A stretch of DNA of 17,258 nt, taken from Pseudomonadota bacterium (GTDB taxonomy: Bacteria; Myxococcota_A; Polyangia; Haliangiales; Haliangiaceae). The stretch lies in contig JAEYYY010000293.1 of NCBI GenBank assembly GCA_023430775.1, forward strand, positions 1-17,258. Reading direction: 5' to 3'. The notes beneath the pieces were generated by a model, which was not told the DNA's origin, ran no database searches, and saw only the letters and a list, made by a program, of their open reading frames with translations. Of this stretch, positions 6,291-16,875 are shown piece by piece; position 1 is the first letter of the stretch; each line of letters begins with the position of its first letter. The position numbers and the translations under genes were made by a program.

Positions 6291-7336
6291 GTCTGAAGCT
6301 GCCCGGGTTGCTGCTGACCACCGCGATCGCGATCGCGGCGTACCAGCTGCACGGGTGGCTCGAGCTGCCGATCGACACCATGCTGATCGCGATCGTGATC
6401 GGCATGGTCGTGCGCAACACGATCGGCCTGCCGGCGCGGTTCGTCCCCGGTGTCAAGGCAGCCGTGCTGTCGCTGACCTCGCTCGGCATCGTCGCGATGG
6501 GCGCCAAGCTCGACTTTCGCGACCTGGCGCGGACGTCGACCACCGCGCTGGCGATCAGCGTGATCTGCGTCGGCGTCGCACTCGCGCTGACGATCGCGCT
6601 GTGTCGCCGGCTCGGCGTGTCCGACAAGCTCGGCACGCTGATCGGCGTCGGCACCGCGATCTGCGGCAGCTCCGCGATCGCGGTCGCGGCACCGGTGATC
6701 GAAGCCGACGAGCGCGACACCGCCTTCGCGATCACCACGGTGACGCTGTTCGGCATGCTCGCCGTGTTTCTCCTCCCGGTGCTCGGCCACGTGATCGGCC
6801 TCGACGAGACCGAGTTCGGCGTCTGGGCGGGCACCTCGATCCACGCCGTGCCCCAGGTCGTCGCGGCCGGCTTCACCTACGGTCCCGAGGCCGGAGAGAT
6901 CGCGACCATCGTCAAGCTCGCACGCGTGCTGCTCCTCGCGCCCGTCGTGATCGGGCTCGCCATCTGGTACGGCCGCAAGAAGCGGGCGCAGCAGGTCGCG
7001 CACGTCACCCGCATTGGCTCGTTCACCACGCTGGTCCCACCGTTCATCATCGGCTTCCTCGTCCTCGCGCTCGCGAACACGTTGCAGCTCCTCCCCGACT
7101 TCACGCTTCACCTGCGCGAGTCGTTCCTGTGGGAGGCCGGCGATCGCAAGATCGTGCTGGCGCAGCTGGTCACCCAGATCTCGAGCTTCGTGCTCGCGAT
7201 CTCGATGGCAGGTGTCGGCCTCGGCGTCGATCTGCGCGGCCTCGCACGCGTCGGGCTCGGTGCGCTCTACATCGGCCTGGCCTCCGCGATCGTGCTCGCC
7301 GGGTTCAGCCTCGCGCTGCTTCGCGTCCTGCTGTGA
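6287..7336 (+). CDS. YeiH/UPF0324-family membrane protein, putative sulfate/sulfite exporter
   Basis: 349 residues with about ten hydrophobic segments, equal in length to E. coli YeiH as I recall it. Family motifs are GTAICGSSAIAVAAPVI (122-138), TLFGMLAVFLLPVLG (153-167), FGVWAGTSIHAVPQVVAAG (177-195) and KLARVLLLAPVV (210-221). The family is listed as putative sulfate exporters, but substrates are poorly proven. The frame is open far upstream, but that part lies over cysK. The first hydrophobic helix begins right after the TTG at 6287, which forms a TTGA overlap with the cysK stop, so I chose that start. No strong ribosome-binding site precedes it, as expected for a coupled gene. Next to a persulfide dioxygenase and cysteine synthase, export of sulfite or another oxidised sulfur product is the likely role. 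The last 32 bp overlap the convergent kinase gene. Confidence 0.82.
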   Translation: MSLKLPGLLLTTAIAIAAYQLHGWLELPIDTMLIAIVIGMVVRNTIGLPARFVPGVKAAVLSLTSLGIVAMGAKLDFRDLARTSTTALAISVICVGVALALTIALCRRLGVSDKLGTLIGVGTAICGSSAIAVAAPVIEADERDTAFAITTVTLFGMLAVFLLPVLGHVIGLDETEFGVWAGTSIHAVPQVVAAGFTYGPEAGEIATIVKLARVLLLAPVVIGLAIWYGRKKRAQQVAHVTRIGSFTTLVPPFIIGFLVLALANTLQLLPDFTLHLRESFLWEAGDRKIVLAQLVTQISSFVLAISMAGVGLGVDLRGLARVGLGALYIGLASAIVLAGFSLALLRVLL

Positions 7337-8537
7337 CCTGCTCGGCGAGCGGGAGCCAGACCTCGAACGTGCTTCCCTGCATCGGCCCGTCGCTGGCGCC
7401 GGTGATCGTTCCCTCGTGGAGCTCGACGAGCTGCTTCGCGAGCGCGAGCCCGAGGCCGAGCCCGCCCCCACCGTCCGGCGCGACGCGCTCCTGCACGAAC
7501 ATCTCGAAGATCTTCGGCAGCACCACCTCGGAGATGCCGTGGCCATTGTCGATCACGCGGAGGTTCACGCGATCGTCGACCACCGCCGCCGCGATCTCGA
7601 TGCGACCGTTGTCCGGCGTGTAGCGCGCGGCGTTGGTCAGCAGGTTCGAGATGATCTGGACGAGCCGCACCGGATCGGCGTGCACCACGGCGCCCTCGCC
7701 CGCGTGCCGGACCACCAGCTCGTGACCGCGACTGTCGATCGCCGACTGGCACTGGGTGATCGCTTGATCGATCACGCTGTCGATCGCGACCAGCTCCTTG
7801 CGCAGCGCCAGCTTGCGCGACTTGAACCGCGCCACGTCGAGCAGATCGCCGACCAGACGGTTCATGTGATGCACGTGGCGCTTGAGGATCGACCTCAGGG
7901 GATCGGGGAGCGGGGTGTCCGGTGCAGCGTCGATCAGCTCGATCGACGACAGCAGCGGCTGCAAGGGATTGCGCAGCTCGTGGGCGAGGATGGCGAGGAA
8001 CTCGTCCTTGCGGCGATCCATCTCGACGAGCTGCTTCATCTGCGCCTCCATCGCCTCGGCCTCGAACCGGCGGCGCTGGACATCGAGCTCGCGCTCGTAA
8101 GCGAGCTGCTGCACGCGCTGCAGCTCGATCGTGCGCTCCTGGAGATCGACGAACACCTGCGCCTTGGCCCGCAGCACCTCGGCGCGGATCGGCTTCATCA
8201 TGTAATCGAACGCGCCGAGGTCGTAGCCTCGCAGCATCGAGTCGTCCTGCCAGGCGACGCCGGTGATGAAGATGATCGGGGTGGACCGCGATCGCTCGCG
8301 CGCCCTGAGCAGCTTCGCGGTCTCGAAGCCGTCCATGCCGGGCATCGCGACATCGAGCAGGATCAGCGCGAAGTCCTGATCGAGCAGGCGCTGCAGGGCC
8401 TCGGTGCCCGAGCGCGCCAGCACCAGCTCGCGCCCGAGCGGCTCGAGCGCGACCTCGATCGCGACCAGGTTCGCCTCGTGATCGTCGACGACGAGGATGT
8501 CTCGCGCGTGCCCGATCAGTCCCTTGTCGTTCGCCAA
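7305..8537 (-). CDS. Receiver-histidine kinase (REC-HisKA-HATPase_c)
   Basis: 410 residues from a TTG at 8537, two bases after the stop codon of the CheB-CheR kinase gene. The frame continues upstream inside that gene as an overlapping shadow, so the TTG is the best available start, though without a strong ribosome-binding site. Residues 13-130 are a receiver: acidic pair Asp18-Asp19, phospho-acceptor Asp62 (LLDVAMPGMDG), Thr92, Lys115 (MKPI). A helical linker with likely coiled coil (130-175) leads to the HisKA H-box with His186 (AHELRNPLQPL), then HATPase_c with the N-box (NLLTNAARY, 298-306), DNGHGI (330-335) and GGLGLGLALAK (358-368). No membrane segment or sensor domain is seen; input probably arrives as phosphorylation of the receiver, plausibly from the adjacent hybrid kinase. 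Confidence 0.88.
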   Translation of the reverse strand: MANDKGLIGHARDILVVDDHEANLVAIEVALEPLGRELVLARSGTEALQRLLDQDFALILLDVAMPGMDGFETAKLLRARERSRSTPIIFITGVAWQDDSMLRGYDLGAFDYMMKPIRAEVLRAKAQVFVDLQERTIELQRVQQLAYERELDVQRRRFEAEAMEAQMKQLVEMDRRKDEFLAILAHELRNPLQPLLSSIELIDAAPDTPLPDPLRSILKRHVHHMNRLVGDLLDVARFKSRKLALRKELVAIDSVIDQAITQCQSAIDSRGHELVVRHAGEGAVVHADPVRLVQIISNLLTNAARYTPDNGRIEIAAAVVDDRVNLRVIDNGHGISEVVLPKIFEMFVQERVAPDGGGGLGLGLALAKQLVELHEGTITGASDGPMQGSTFEVWLPLAEQVTAGREAARG

Positions 8538-8539
8538 GG

Positions 8540-12586
<4,047 letters not shown>

Positions 12587-12661
12587 GCGGTCCTCCACGG
12601 ATTCGCGTTGGACTTCAAGAGCCGAGCCACGAGGAAAGTCACGTGCTTGGCCGCGTTGTCG

Positions 12662-12736
12662 CGCCGGCAGTGTTACCCGCCGTTCCCAGCGATCTGCCAA
12701 TCGGCCATCGCATCACGCCGGCGGTGTTACCCGCCG
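12662..12736. repeat. Pair of 21-bp direct repeats with GTTACC core, 54 bp apart
   Basis: Copies at 12662-12682 and 12716-12736 differ at one base (A or G at the eighth position). Each contains GTGTTACCCGCCG. The second copy, extended by one base, is a perfect inverted repeat, CCGGCGG (12718-12724), TGTTAC, CCGCCGG (12731-12737); the first pairs at only five of seven positions. They lie about 75-150 bp upstream of the CheB-CheR kinase start and behind the free receiver gene. Likely a regulatory site; binding factor unknown. Confidence 0.55.
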
Positions 12737-12765
12737 GTAAGCGCGCTGCACGTCGGTGCGCGATT

Positions 12766-12782
12766 CCGCACGTCGTGTGCGG
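12766..12782 (-). terminator. Hairpin after the free receiver gene, weak terminator candidate
   Basis: CCGCAC, GTCGT, GTGCGG: a perfect six-pair stem 15 bp beyond the receiver stop codon (12798). There is no following T-run on the minus strand, so it is at best a weak or factor-assisted terminator. Confidence 0.25.
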
Positions 12783-12797
12783 TGGCGACCGATGCGA

Positions 12798-13208
12798 TCA
12801 GGTCGTGCCGCGTCGAGAAGCGCCGACGACGAGCCGGATGATCGACATCAGCACGTCGGGATCCACCGGCTTGCGCAGCTGGCGTACGACGCGCGCGCCG
12901 ATCCGCAGATCCGACGTCGACACCACCACCACCGGGATGAACGTGATCCTCGAGTCCGCCTGCTTGGCGTTCAAGAACTCGGCGCCGCTCATCACCGGCA
13001 TGACGACATCGAGCAGGATGATCGAAGGCGTGATGCTGCGGCAGACATCGAGCGCGAGCTGGCCGTTCTCGGCCTCGTGCACCTCGTAGCCCTGCTTCTC
13101 GAGCACGGCGCGCATCGCCAGCCGATAGTCGGCGTCATCGTCGACCACGAGCACGCGCGTGGCCGACGACCGGGAGTGCGACGCGTTGTGGATCACCAAC
13201 GAACGCAC
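12798..13208 (-). CDS. Single-domain response regulator (receiver only)
   Basis: 136 residues, nearly all one receiver domain (17-130). VLVVDDDAD gives the acidic pocket (Asp23-Asp25), IILLDVVMP the phospho-acceptor Asp67, VVVSTSD the conserved Ser97/Thr98, and RKPVD Lys113. There is no output domain. The start is taken as the GTG at 13208, but no clear ribosome-binding site is visible, and a GTG at 13196 is an alternative that removes four residues. It lies upstream of the CheB-CheR kinase gene on the same strand, with a 211-bp gap, and is divergent from the NtrC-like gene. It is a plausible phosphate acceptor for the hybrid kinases, acting in a relay or by protein contact. Confidence 0.88.
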   Translation of the reverse strand: MRSLVIHNASHSRSSATRVLVVDDDADYRLAMRAVLEKQGYEVHEAENGQLALDVCRSITPSIILLDVVMPVMSGAEFLNAKQADSRITFIPVVVVSTSDLRIGARVVRQLRKPVDPDVLMSIIRLVVGASRRGTT

Positions 13209-13300
13209 CCGTGCAACGCGAACCGAACCACGACATCAGGGCGGGCATTCACCACGCATGCCGCGCAATTTCCAGCTGTTAGGTCGCGCCGCGTCAGTCT

Positions 13301-13374
13301 TTTCGGTAACGCTCCGACGCCATCGTGGGCCAGCCATCTCGTTCACTTGGCCGGCCATGGGTAGTTTCGGTAAC
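13301..13374. repeat. Two TTTCGGTAAC direct repeats, 64 bp apart
   Basis: Identical 10-mers at 13301-13310 and 13365-13374, in the 281-bp divergent region between the free receiver and the NtrC-like gene. Both contain GGTAAC, the same core as the GTTACC repeats at 12662-12736 and 14840-14845. The spacing of 64 bp is close to six helical turns. Probable regulatory sites. Confidence 0.4.
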
Positions 13375-13431
13375 ATCCAGGCTCCTCGTGTCCACGTGTA
13401 GTTACGTCCCGGATCCCTCGTGCCCCAGCGT

Positions 13432-13461
13432 GGCTTCCGCGCACGATCGTGCGGCTTCCGC
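13432..13461. promoter_or_regulatory. Palindrome flanked by 9-bp direct repeats upstream of the NtrC-like gene
   Basis: GGCTTCCGC occurs at 13432-13440 and 13453-13461, 21 bp apart (two helical turns). Between and just overlapping them is the perfect 14-bp palindrome CGCACGATCGTGCG (13440-13453). The block ends 28 bp before the ATG at 13490. The geometry is that of a transcription-factor site; the factor is unknown. Confidence 0.45.
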
Positions 13462-13489
13462 CGGTGCGGATGGTCGCGGGTAGCTGGCG

Positions 13490-14764
13490 ATGCGCGTCCT
13501 GCTCGTGCTCGAAGACGCCGCGCTGATCGAACAGATCCGAGGTGCGCTCTCGTTGCGAGGGCACCAGGTGTCGCTCGCCGATCGCGACGCGGACGTCACC
13601 AGCGCCGCGTTCGTCGCCGTCGATCTGATCGTCGCCGACGCCGAGATCGCGGACCACACCAAGCTGGTATCGACGCTGGCCGCCGAGTCACCCGGCATCG
13701 AGTTCGTCTTGATCGGCCCGCGCACCAGCGCGATCTCGTCACCCGACGTGATCGCGCACCTACCGCGTCCTCTCGAGCTCGAGCGCTTGCTCGGCGTGGT
13801 CGACGAGATCGCCGACGTGCTCGACGGCGAACGGCTGCGCGAGCCCGTCGAGCTGGTGGCGTACGAGACCATGTTCGCCGGCGACAGCCCGCAGATCCTC
13901 GCGCTGCTGCGGCGGGTGCGCCTGGTCGCACGCAGCGAGGCGCCGGTGTGGATCTTCGGCGACGACGGCTCGGGGCGCGCCGTGATCGCGCGCGCGATCC
14001 ACGATCGCAGCAACCGCCGCACCAGGCCGTTCCTCGCGTTCAACACCGCCGCGCACTCCGACGAGGACCTCGCTCGGCAGCTGTTTCACGGCGACCGCGC
14101 CGCCGTGATCCAGGCGACCAACGGCACGCTGTTCCTCGAACAGATCGCCACCGCCGGCCCGCACACCCAGCGCGCGCTCGTGCAGTTCCTCGAGAACAAG
14201 AGCGAGGACCGCGACCGCACTCGCCTGATCGTCGGCGTCCAGCGGATCGAGGGCGCCCCGCCGCTGTTCTCGTCGGAGCTGTACTACCGGCTCAAGGTGC
14301 TCGAGATCGAGATTCCGTCTCTCGAGGAGCGATCGCGCGACCTGCTGCAGATCGTGGCGCGCATGCTCGAGCGCCTCACCCCCGATGGTCAGCCGCCGGC
14401 GGTCTCCGCCGAGACCATTCGCTTGCTCGAGAGTTACAGCTTCCCGGGCAACCTGCTCGAGCTCGCGCACGCACTCACGCACGCGGTCGTGCTCGCGCAT
14501 GGTGGGTCGATCGAGCCGCAGCATCTTCCGGCCAGCATGCGCCAGCGCGCCAGCGAGCCACCTCAGGCGATCGAGACGGAGCTACAGTCGCTCGATACCG
14601 TGGCGAAGCGGTTCGAGCGCGATTACCTGCTCCGCGTGCTGCGCAGTGTCGATGGCAACCGTGGCCGCGCCGCCGAGATCCTCGGGCTGTCTCGCAAGGG
14701 ACTGTGGGGAAAGCTCAAGGCGCACAACATCTCCGACGACGACATCGAATCCTCGACCCCGTGA
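13490..14764 (+). CDS. NtrC-like regulator with degenerate receiver and AAA+ domains and intact Fis-type HTH
   Basis: 424 residues from an ATG at 13490. Residues 1-110 resemble a receiver (Glu8-Asp9 pocket, Asp50 in VADAEI), but the conserved lysine is Arg93 (LPRP). Residues 120-350 align with the sigma-54 activator AAA+ domain but are broken at key points: Walker A reads GDDGSGR (157-163, Lys to Arg), the GAFTGA loop that contacts sigma-54 is absent (QLFHGDRAAVIQATNGTLFLEQI), and Walker B ends in Glu-Gln (217-218) instead of Asp-Glu. The C-terminus (365-415) is a well-kept Fis-type helix-turn-helix, AAEILGLSRKGLWGKLKAH. It is therefore probably a DNA-binding repressor or sigma-70 regulator, as known for GAFTGA-less relatives such as TyrR, not a sigma-54 activator. 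The frame is clean, so it is not a decaying pseudogene. It faces the free receiver gene across a repeat-rich region. Confidence 0.87.
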   Translation: MRVLLVLEDAALIEQIRGALSLRGHQVSLADRDADVTSAAFVAVDLIVADAEIADHTKLVSTLAAESPGIEFVLIGPRTSAISSPDVIAHLPRPLELERLLGVVDEIADVLDGERLREPVELVAYETMFAGDSPQILALLRRVRLVARSEAPVWIFGDDGSGRAVIARAIHDRSNRRTRPFLAFNTAAHSDEDLARQLFHGDRAAVIQATNGTLFLEQIATAGPHTQRALVQFLENKSEDRDRTRLIVGVQRIEGAPPLFSSELYYRLKVLEIEIPSLEERSRDLLQIVARMLERLTPDGQPPAVSAETIRLLESYSFPGNLLELAHALTHAVVLAHGGSIEPQHLPASMRQRASEPPQAIETELQSLDTVAKRFERDYLLRVLRSVDGNRGRAAEILGLSRKGLWGKLKAHNISDDDIESSTP

Positions 14765-14818
14765 CACCGCGGCGTGTGCGATCTCAACACAGCGAGCGGT
14801 TCGGTCACACGGTGGCAG

Positions 14819-14865
14819 CGTTTCGCGCCGGAAACGAGCGTTACCGGTGCTACACGCTCGCGAGC
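14819..14865. repeat. Cluster of inverted repeats upstream of the PAS kinase gene
   Basis: CGTTTC (14819-14824) pairs with GAAACG (14831-14836). CGAGCGT (14835-14841) pairs with ACGCTCG (14854-14860) around a loop holding ACCGGT. GCTCGCGAGC (14856-14865) is itself a palindrome. GTTACC at 14840-14845 repeats the core seen in the other two intergenic regions. These could be the terminator region of the NtrC-like gene or binding sites; no T-run follows. Confidence 0.4.
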
Positions 14866-14902
14866 AACTCACGCACTTCGCACGCGCTGATCGGCGCCGC
14901 GA

Positions 14903-14920
14903 CGATACCGGCCGGTATCG
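14903..14920. promoter_or_regulatory. 18-bp perfect palindrome, probable operator
   Basis: CGATACCGGCCGGTATCG is perfectly self-complementary, centred 69-70 bp upstream of the PAS kinase start at 14981. It is not followed by a T-run and is best explained as a dimeric regulator site for the kinase-receiver operon. Confidence 0.5.
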
Positions 14921-14980
14921 CGGAAACACGTGATCCTGCGCGTGTCAGGGCACGAACGGTGAACCTCTCCGTAGCGACAC

Positions 14981-16087
14981 GTGAGGCCAACGAACGAAGA
15001 GCGCAGCCTCCAGCTCATCACGGACAGCATTCGCGACTACGGAGTGTTCATGCTCGATCCGGCGGGCCGGATCGCGACCTGGAATCTCGGCGCCGAGCTG
15101 ATCAAGGGCTACAAGGCGGACGAGGTCATCGGCGAACCGATCTACAGGTTCTACACGCCCGAGGATCGCGCAGCCCATCGGCCGCAGCGGCTCCTCGACA
15201 AGGCGCGCGCCGAGGGCCGTGCCGAGGACGAGGGATGGCGGGTGCGCAAGGACGGCACGCGGTTCTGGGCCGATGTCGTGATCAGCGCCGTGCGCGACCA
15301 CGACGGCACGCTGGTCGGCTTCGTCAAGGTGACGCGCGATCTGACCGAGCGAAGACAGGCCGAGATCGATCGGATCACCCTCGCCCACACGCAGGAGGCG
15401 CTGCGGCTGCGCGACGAGTTCATGTCGATCGCATCCCACGAGCTCCGCACGCCACTGGTCGCCCTCCAGCTCCAGCTCGATAGCCTGCGCGCCCAGAGCA
15501 CCAACCTCGATCCGCGGCAGCTATCGAAGATCGACCGCGCCAATCGCAACGTCCAGCGCCTCGCCGATCTGATCACCACGCTGCTCGATGCCTCGCGCAT
15601 CGCCCAGGGCCGCCTCAATCTGCACCGCAAGCAGCTCGACATCGGGGTCGTCGTCGCCGACGTCATCGATCGCCTGCACGAGCCCGCGCAGGATGCGAAG
15701 TGCAGCGTCGTCACCGAGATCGAGAGCGGCGTGATCACGAGCGGAGATCCACTGCGCATCGGTCAAGTGGTCTCGAATCTGCTGTCGAACGCGTTCAAGT
15801 ACGCCGCCGGCACCCCCGTCGAGGTGGCGGTGACGCGCCAGGACGACGTCGCCATCGTCCGCGTCGCCGATGGCGGGCCGGGCATCCCGGAGGCACACCT
15901 CGAGCGCGTGTTCGGTCGCTTCGAGCGTGCGGCTTCGCGCAACTTCGGCGGCATGGGCCTCGGCCTGTTCGTGGCGCGCGAGATCGTGGTCGCCCACGGC
16001 GGCACGATCGCGGCGCGCAACCGTGAGGCCCGAGGGGCTTTACTGGAAGTGCGACTGCCGATTGGCAATACTGCAGACGCACCATGA
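14981..16087 (+). CDS. PAS-domain histidine kinase
   Basis: 368 residues from a GTG at 14981; the ribosome-binding site is weak. Residues 12-125 form a PAS domain (YGVFMLDPAGRIATWN, GAELIKGYKADEVIG, EGWRVRKDGTRFWADVVIS, GFVKVTRDLTERR), a type often annotated as PAS/PAC sensor with possible cofactor binding. A short helical linker leads to HisKA with His153 (SHELRTPLVAL) and HATPase_c with NLLSNAFKYA (266-275), DGGPGIP (297-303) and GGMGLGLFVAREI (323-335). There is no transmembrane segment, so it is a cytoplasmic sensor. The stop overlaps the start of the next receiver (ATGA), making that receiver its most likely partner. Confidence 0.92.
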   Translation: MRPTNEERSLQLITDSIRDYGVFMLDPAGRIATWNLGAELIKGYKADEVIGEPIYRFYTPEDRAAHRPQRLLDKARAEGRAEDEGWRVRKDGTRFWADVVISAVRDHDGTLVGFVKVTRDLTERRQAEIDRITLAHTQEALRLRDEFMSIASHELRTPLVALQLQLDSLRAQSTNLDPRQLSKIDRANRNVQRLADLITTLLDASRIAQGRLNLHRKQLDIGVVVADVIDRLHEPAQDAKCSVVTEIESGVITSGDPLRIGQVVSNLLSNAFKYAAGTPVEVAVTRQDDVAIVRVADGGPGIPEAHLERVFGRFERAASRNFGGMGLGLFVAREIVVAHGGTIAARNREARGALLEVRLPIGNTADAP

Positions 16088-16464
16088 CCGAGCCGCATCG
16101 AGTCCTCGTGGTCGAAGACGACGCCGAGATCCGCGAAACGATGATCGAGGTGCTGGAGGAAGCGGGCTATCGCGCCATCGGTGCGTCCGATGGAGTCGAG
16201 GCACTCGCCCAGCTGCGCGACCCCGCGGATAGCTGGTGCGTCGTGCTCCTGGATTTGATGATGCCGAACATGGATGGCTGGTCGTTCCGGGCGGAGCAGC
16301 TCCGAGATCCGGCACTTTCTCCGATCCCGGTGGTGATCGTGTCGGCCACCAGCGATGTCGACGAGGCGGCCGTCAAGCTCCAGGTCGCAGCTCACCTCAC
16401 CAAGCCGGTGCCGCTGGCCAAGCTCGTGGATGTCGTCGACCAGTTCTGCCCGCGCGCCGCCTGA
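16084..16464 (+). CDS. Single-domain response regulator, partner of the PAS kinase
   Basis: 126 residues, a complete receiver with no output domain. VLVVEDDAE carries the acidic pair Glu11-Asp12-Asp13, LLDLMMPNMDGW the phospho-acceptor Asp57, VIVSATS Ser87, and LTKPVP Lys107. The ATG is fixed by the ATGA overlap with the kinase gene. Translational coupling implies a matched kinase-receiver pair that signals onward by protein contact or phosphorelay. Confidence 0.92.
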   Translation: MTEPHRVLVVEDDAEIRETMIEVLEEAGYRAIGASDGVEALAQLRDPADSWCVVLLDLMMPNMDGWSFRAEQLRDPALSPIPVVIVSATSDVDEAAVKLQVAAHLTKPVPLAKLVDVVDQFCPRAA

Positions 16465-16470
16465 GTTACA

Positions 16471-16875
16471 GTGCTGGTCGTGCCGGACCCCGCCACCCGG
16501 GTCTTGATCGTCGAAGATGACGGCGACATCAGGTCGCTGTTCGAAGCCGGTCTCGTGATGCGCGGCTTTGCCGTCGAGACGGCGAAGAACGGGCGCGATG
16601 CACTCGCCTTGATGGAGAGCGCGCTCGCACAGCAGACCGCCCTGCCCTCGGTGATCGTCGCCGACCTTCACATGCCGGTGATGGATGGCTGGCAGTTCCT
16701 GACGGCGCTGTCGCAACATCCCCAGCTGTCGGCGATCCCCATCGTCGTCCTCACCGCCGCGGACGACCCGAGCCGCAGCGCGCCGCGCCCGGAGACCGTG
16801 CTGATCAAGCCGGTCGCGATGGATGATCTCGCCGCGGCACTCAGCGCGGCTGCAGCTGCGGGCCGCTCGCCGTAG
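16471..16875 (+). CDS. Single-domain response regulator
   Basis: 134 residues, receiver only. VLIVEDDGDIR gives the acidic pocket, IVADLHMPVMDGW the phospho-acceptor Asp65, VVLTAADD Thr95, and LIKPVAM Lys113. It starts six bases after the previous receiver's stop, at the GTG at 16471 or the in-frame GTG at 16480; the latter would give MPDPATRVLIVEDD and cannot be excluded. It is the third gene of the kinase-receiver-receiver operon. Its last 35 bp overlap the convergent receiver gene. Its sequence differs clearly from the preceding receiver, so it is not a recent duplicate. Confidence 0.88.
   Translation: MLVVPDPATRVLIVEDDGDIRSLFEAGLVMRGFAVETAKNGRDALALMESALAQQTALPSVIVADLHMPVMDGWQFLTALSQHPQLSAIPIVVLTAADDPSRSAPRPETVLIKPVAMDDLAAALSAAAAAGRSP

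Noticed and set aside
5725..7623. 632-codon plus-strand frame over cysK and the exporter
   Set aside because: Wrong-frame reading dominated by Arg and Ser; cysK and the YeiH-like protein occupy the correct frames.
13490..14764. Calling the NtrC-like protein a sigma-54 enhancer-binding activator
   Set aside because: It lacks the GAFTGA loop and the catalytic Walker residues. I also did not find a convincing -24/-12 sigma-54 promoter in the nearby intergenic regions.
13490..14764. Calling the NtrC-like gene a pseudogene
   Set aside because: The frame is uninterrupted and full length, and the helix-turn-helix is well kept; substitutions are restricted to functional sites, which looks like repurposing.
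16084..16875. Recent tandem duplication of receiver genes
   Set aside because: The two receivers share only the general family motifs and differ in length and in most residues.
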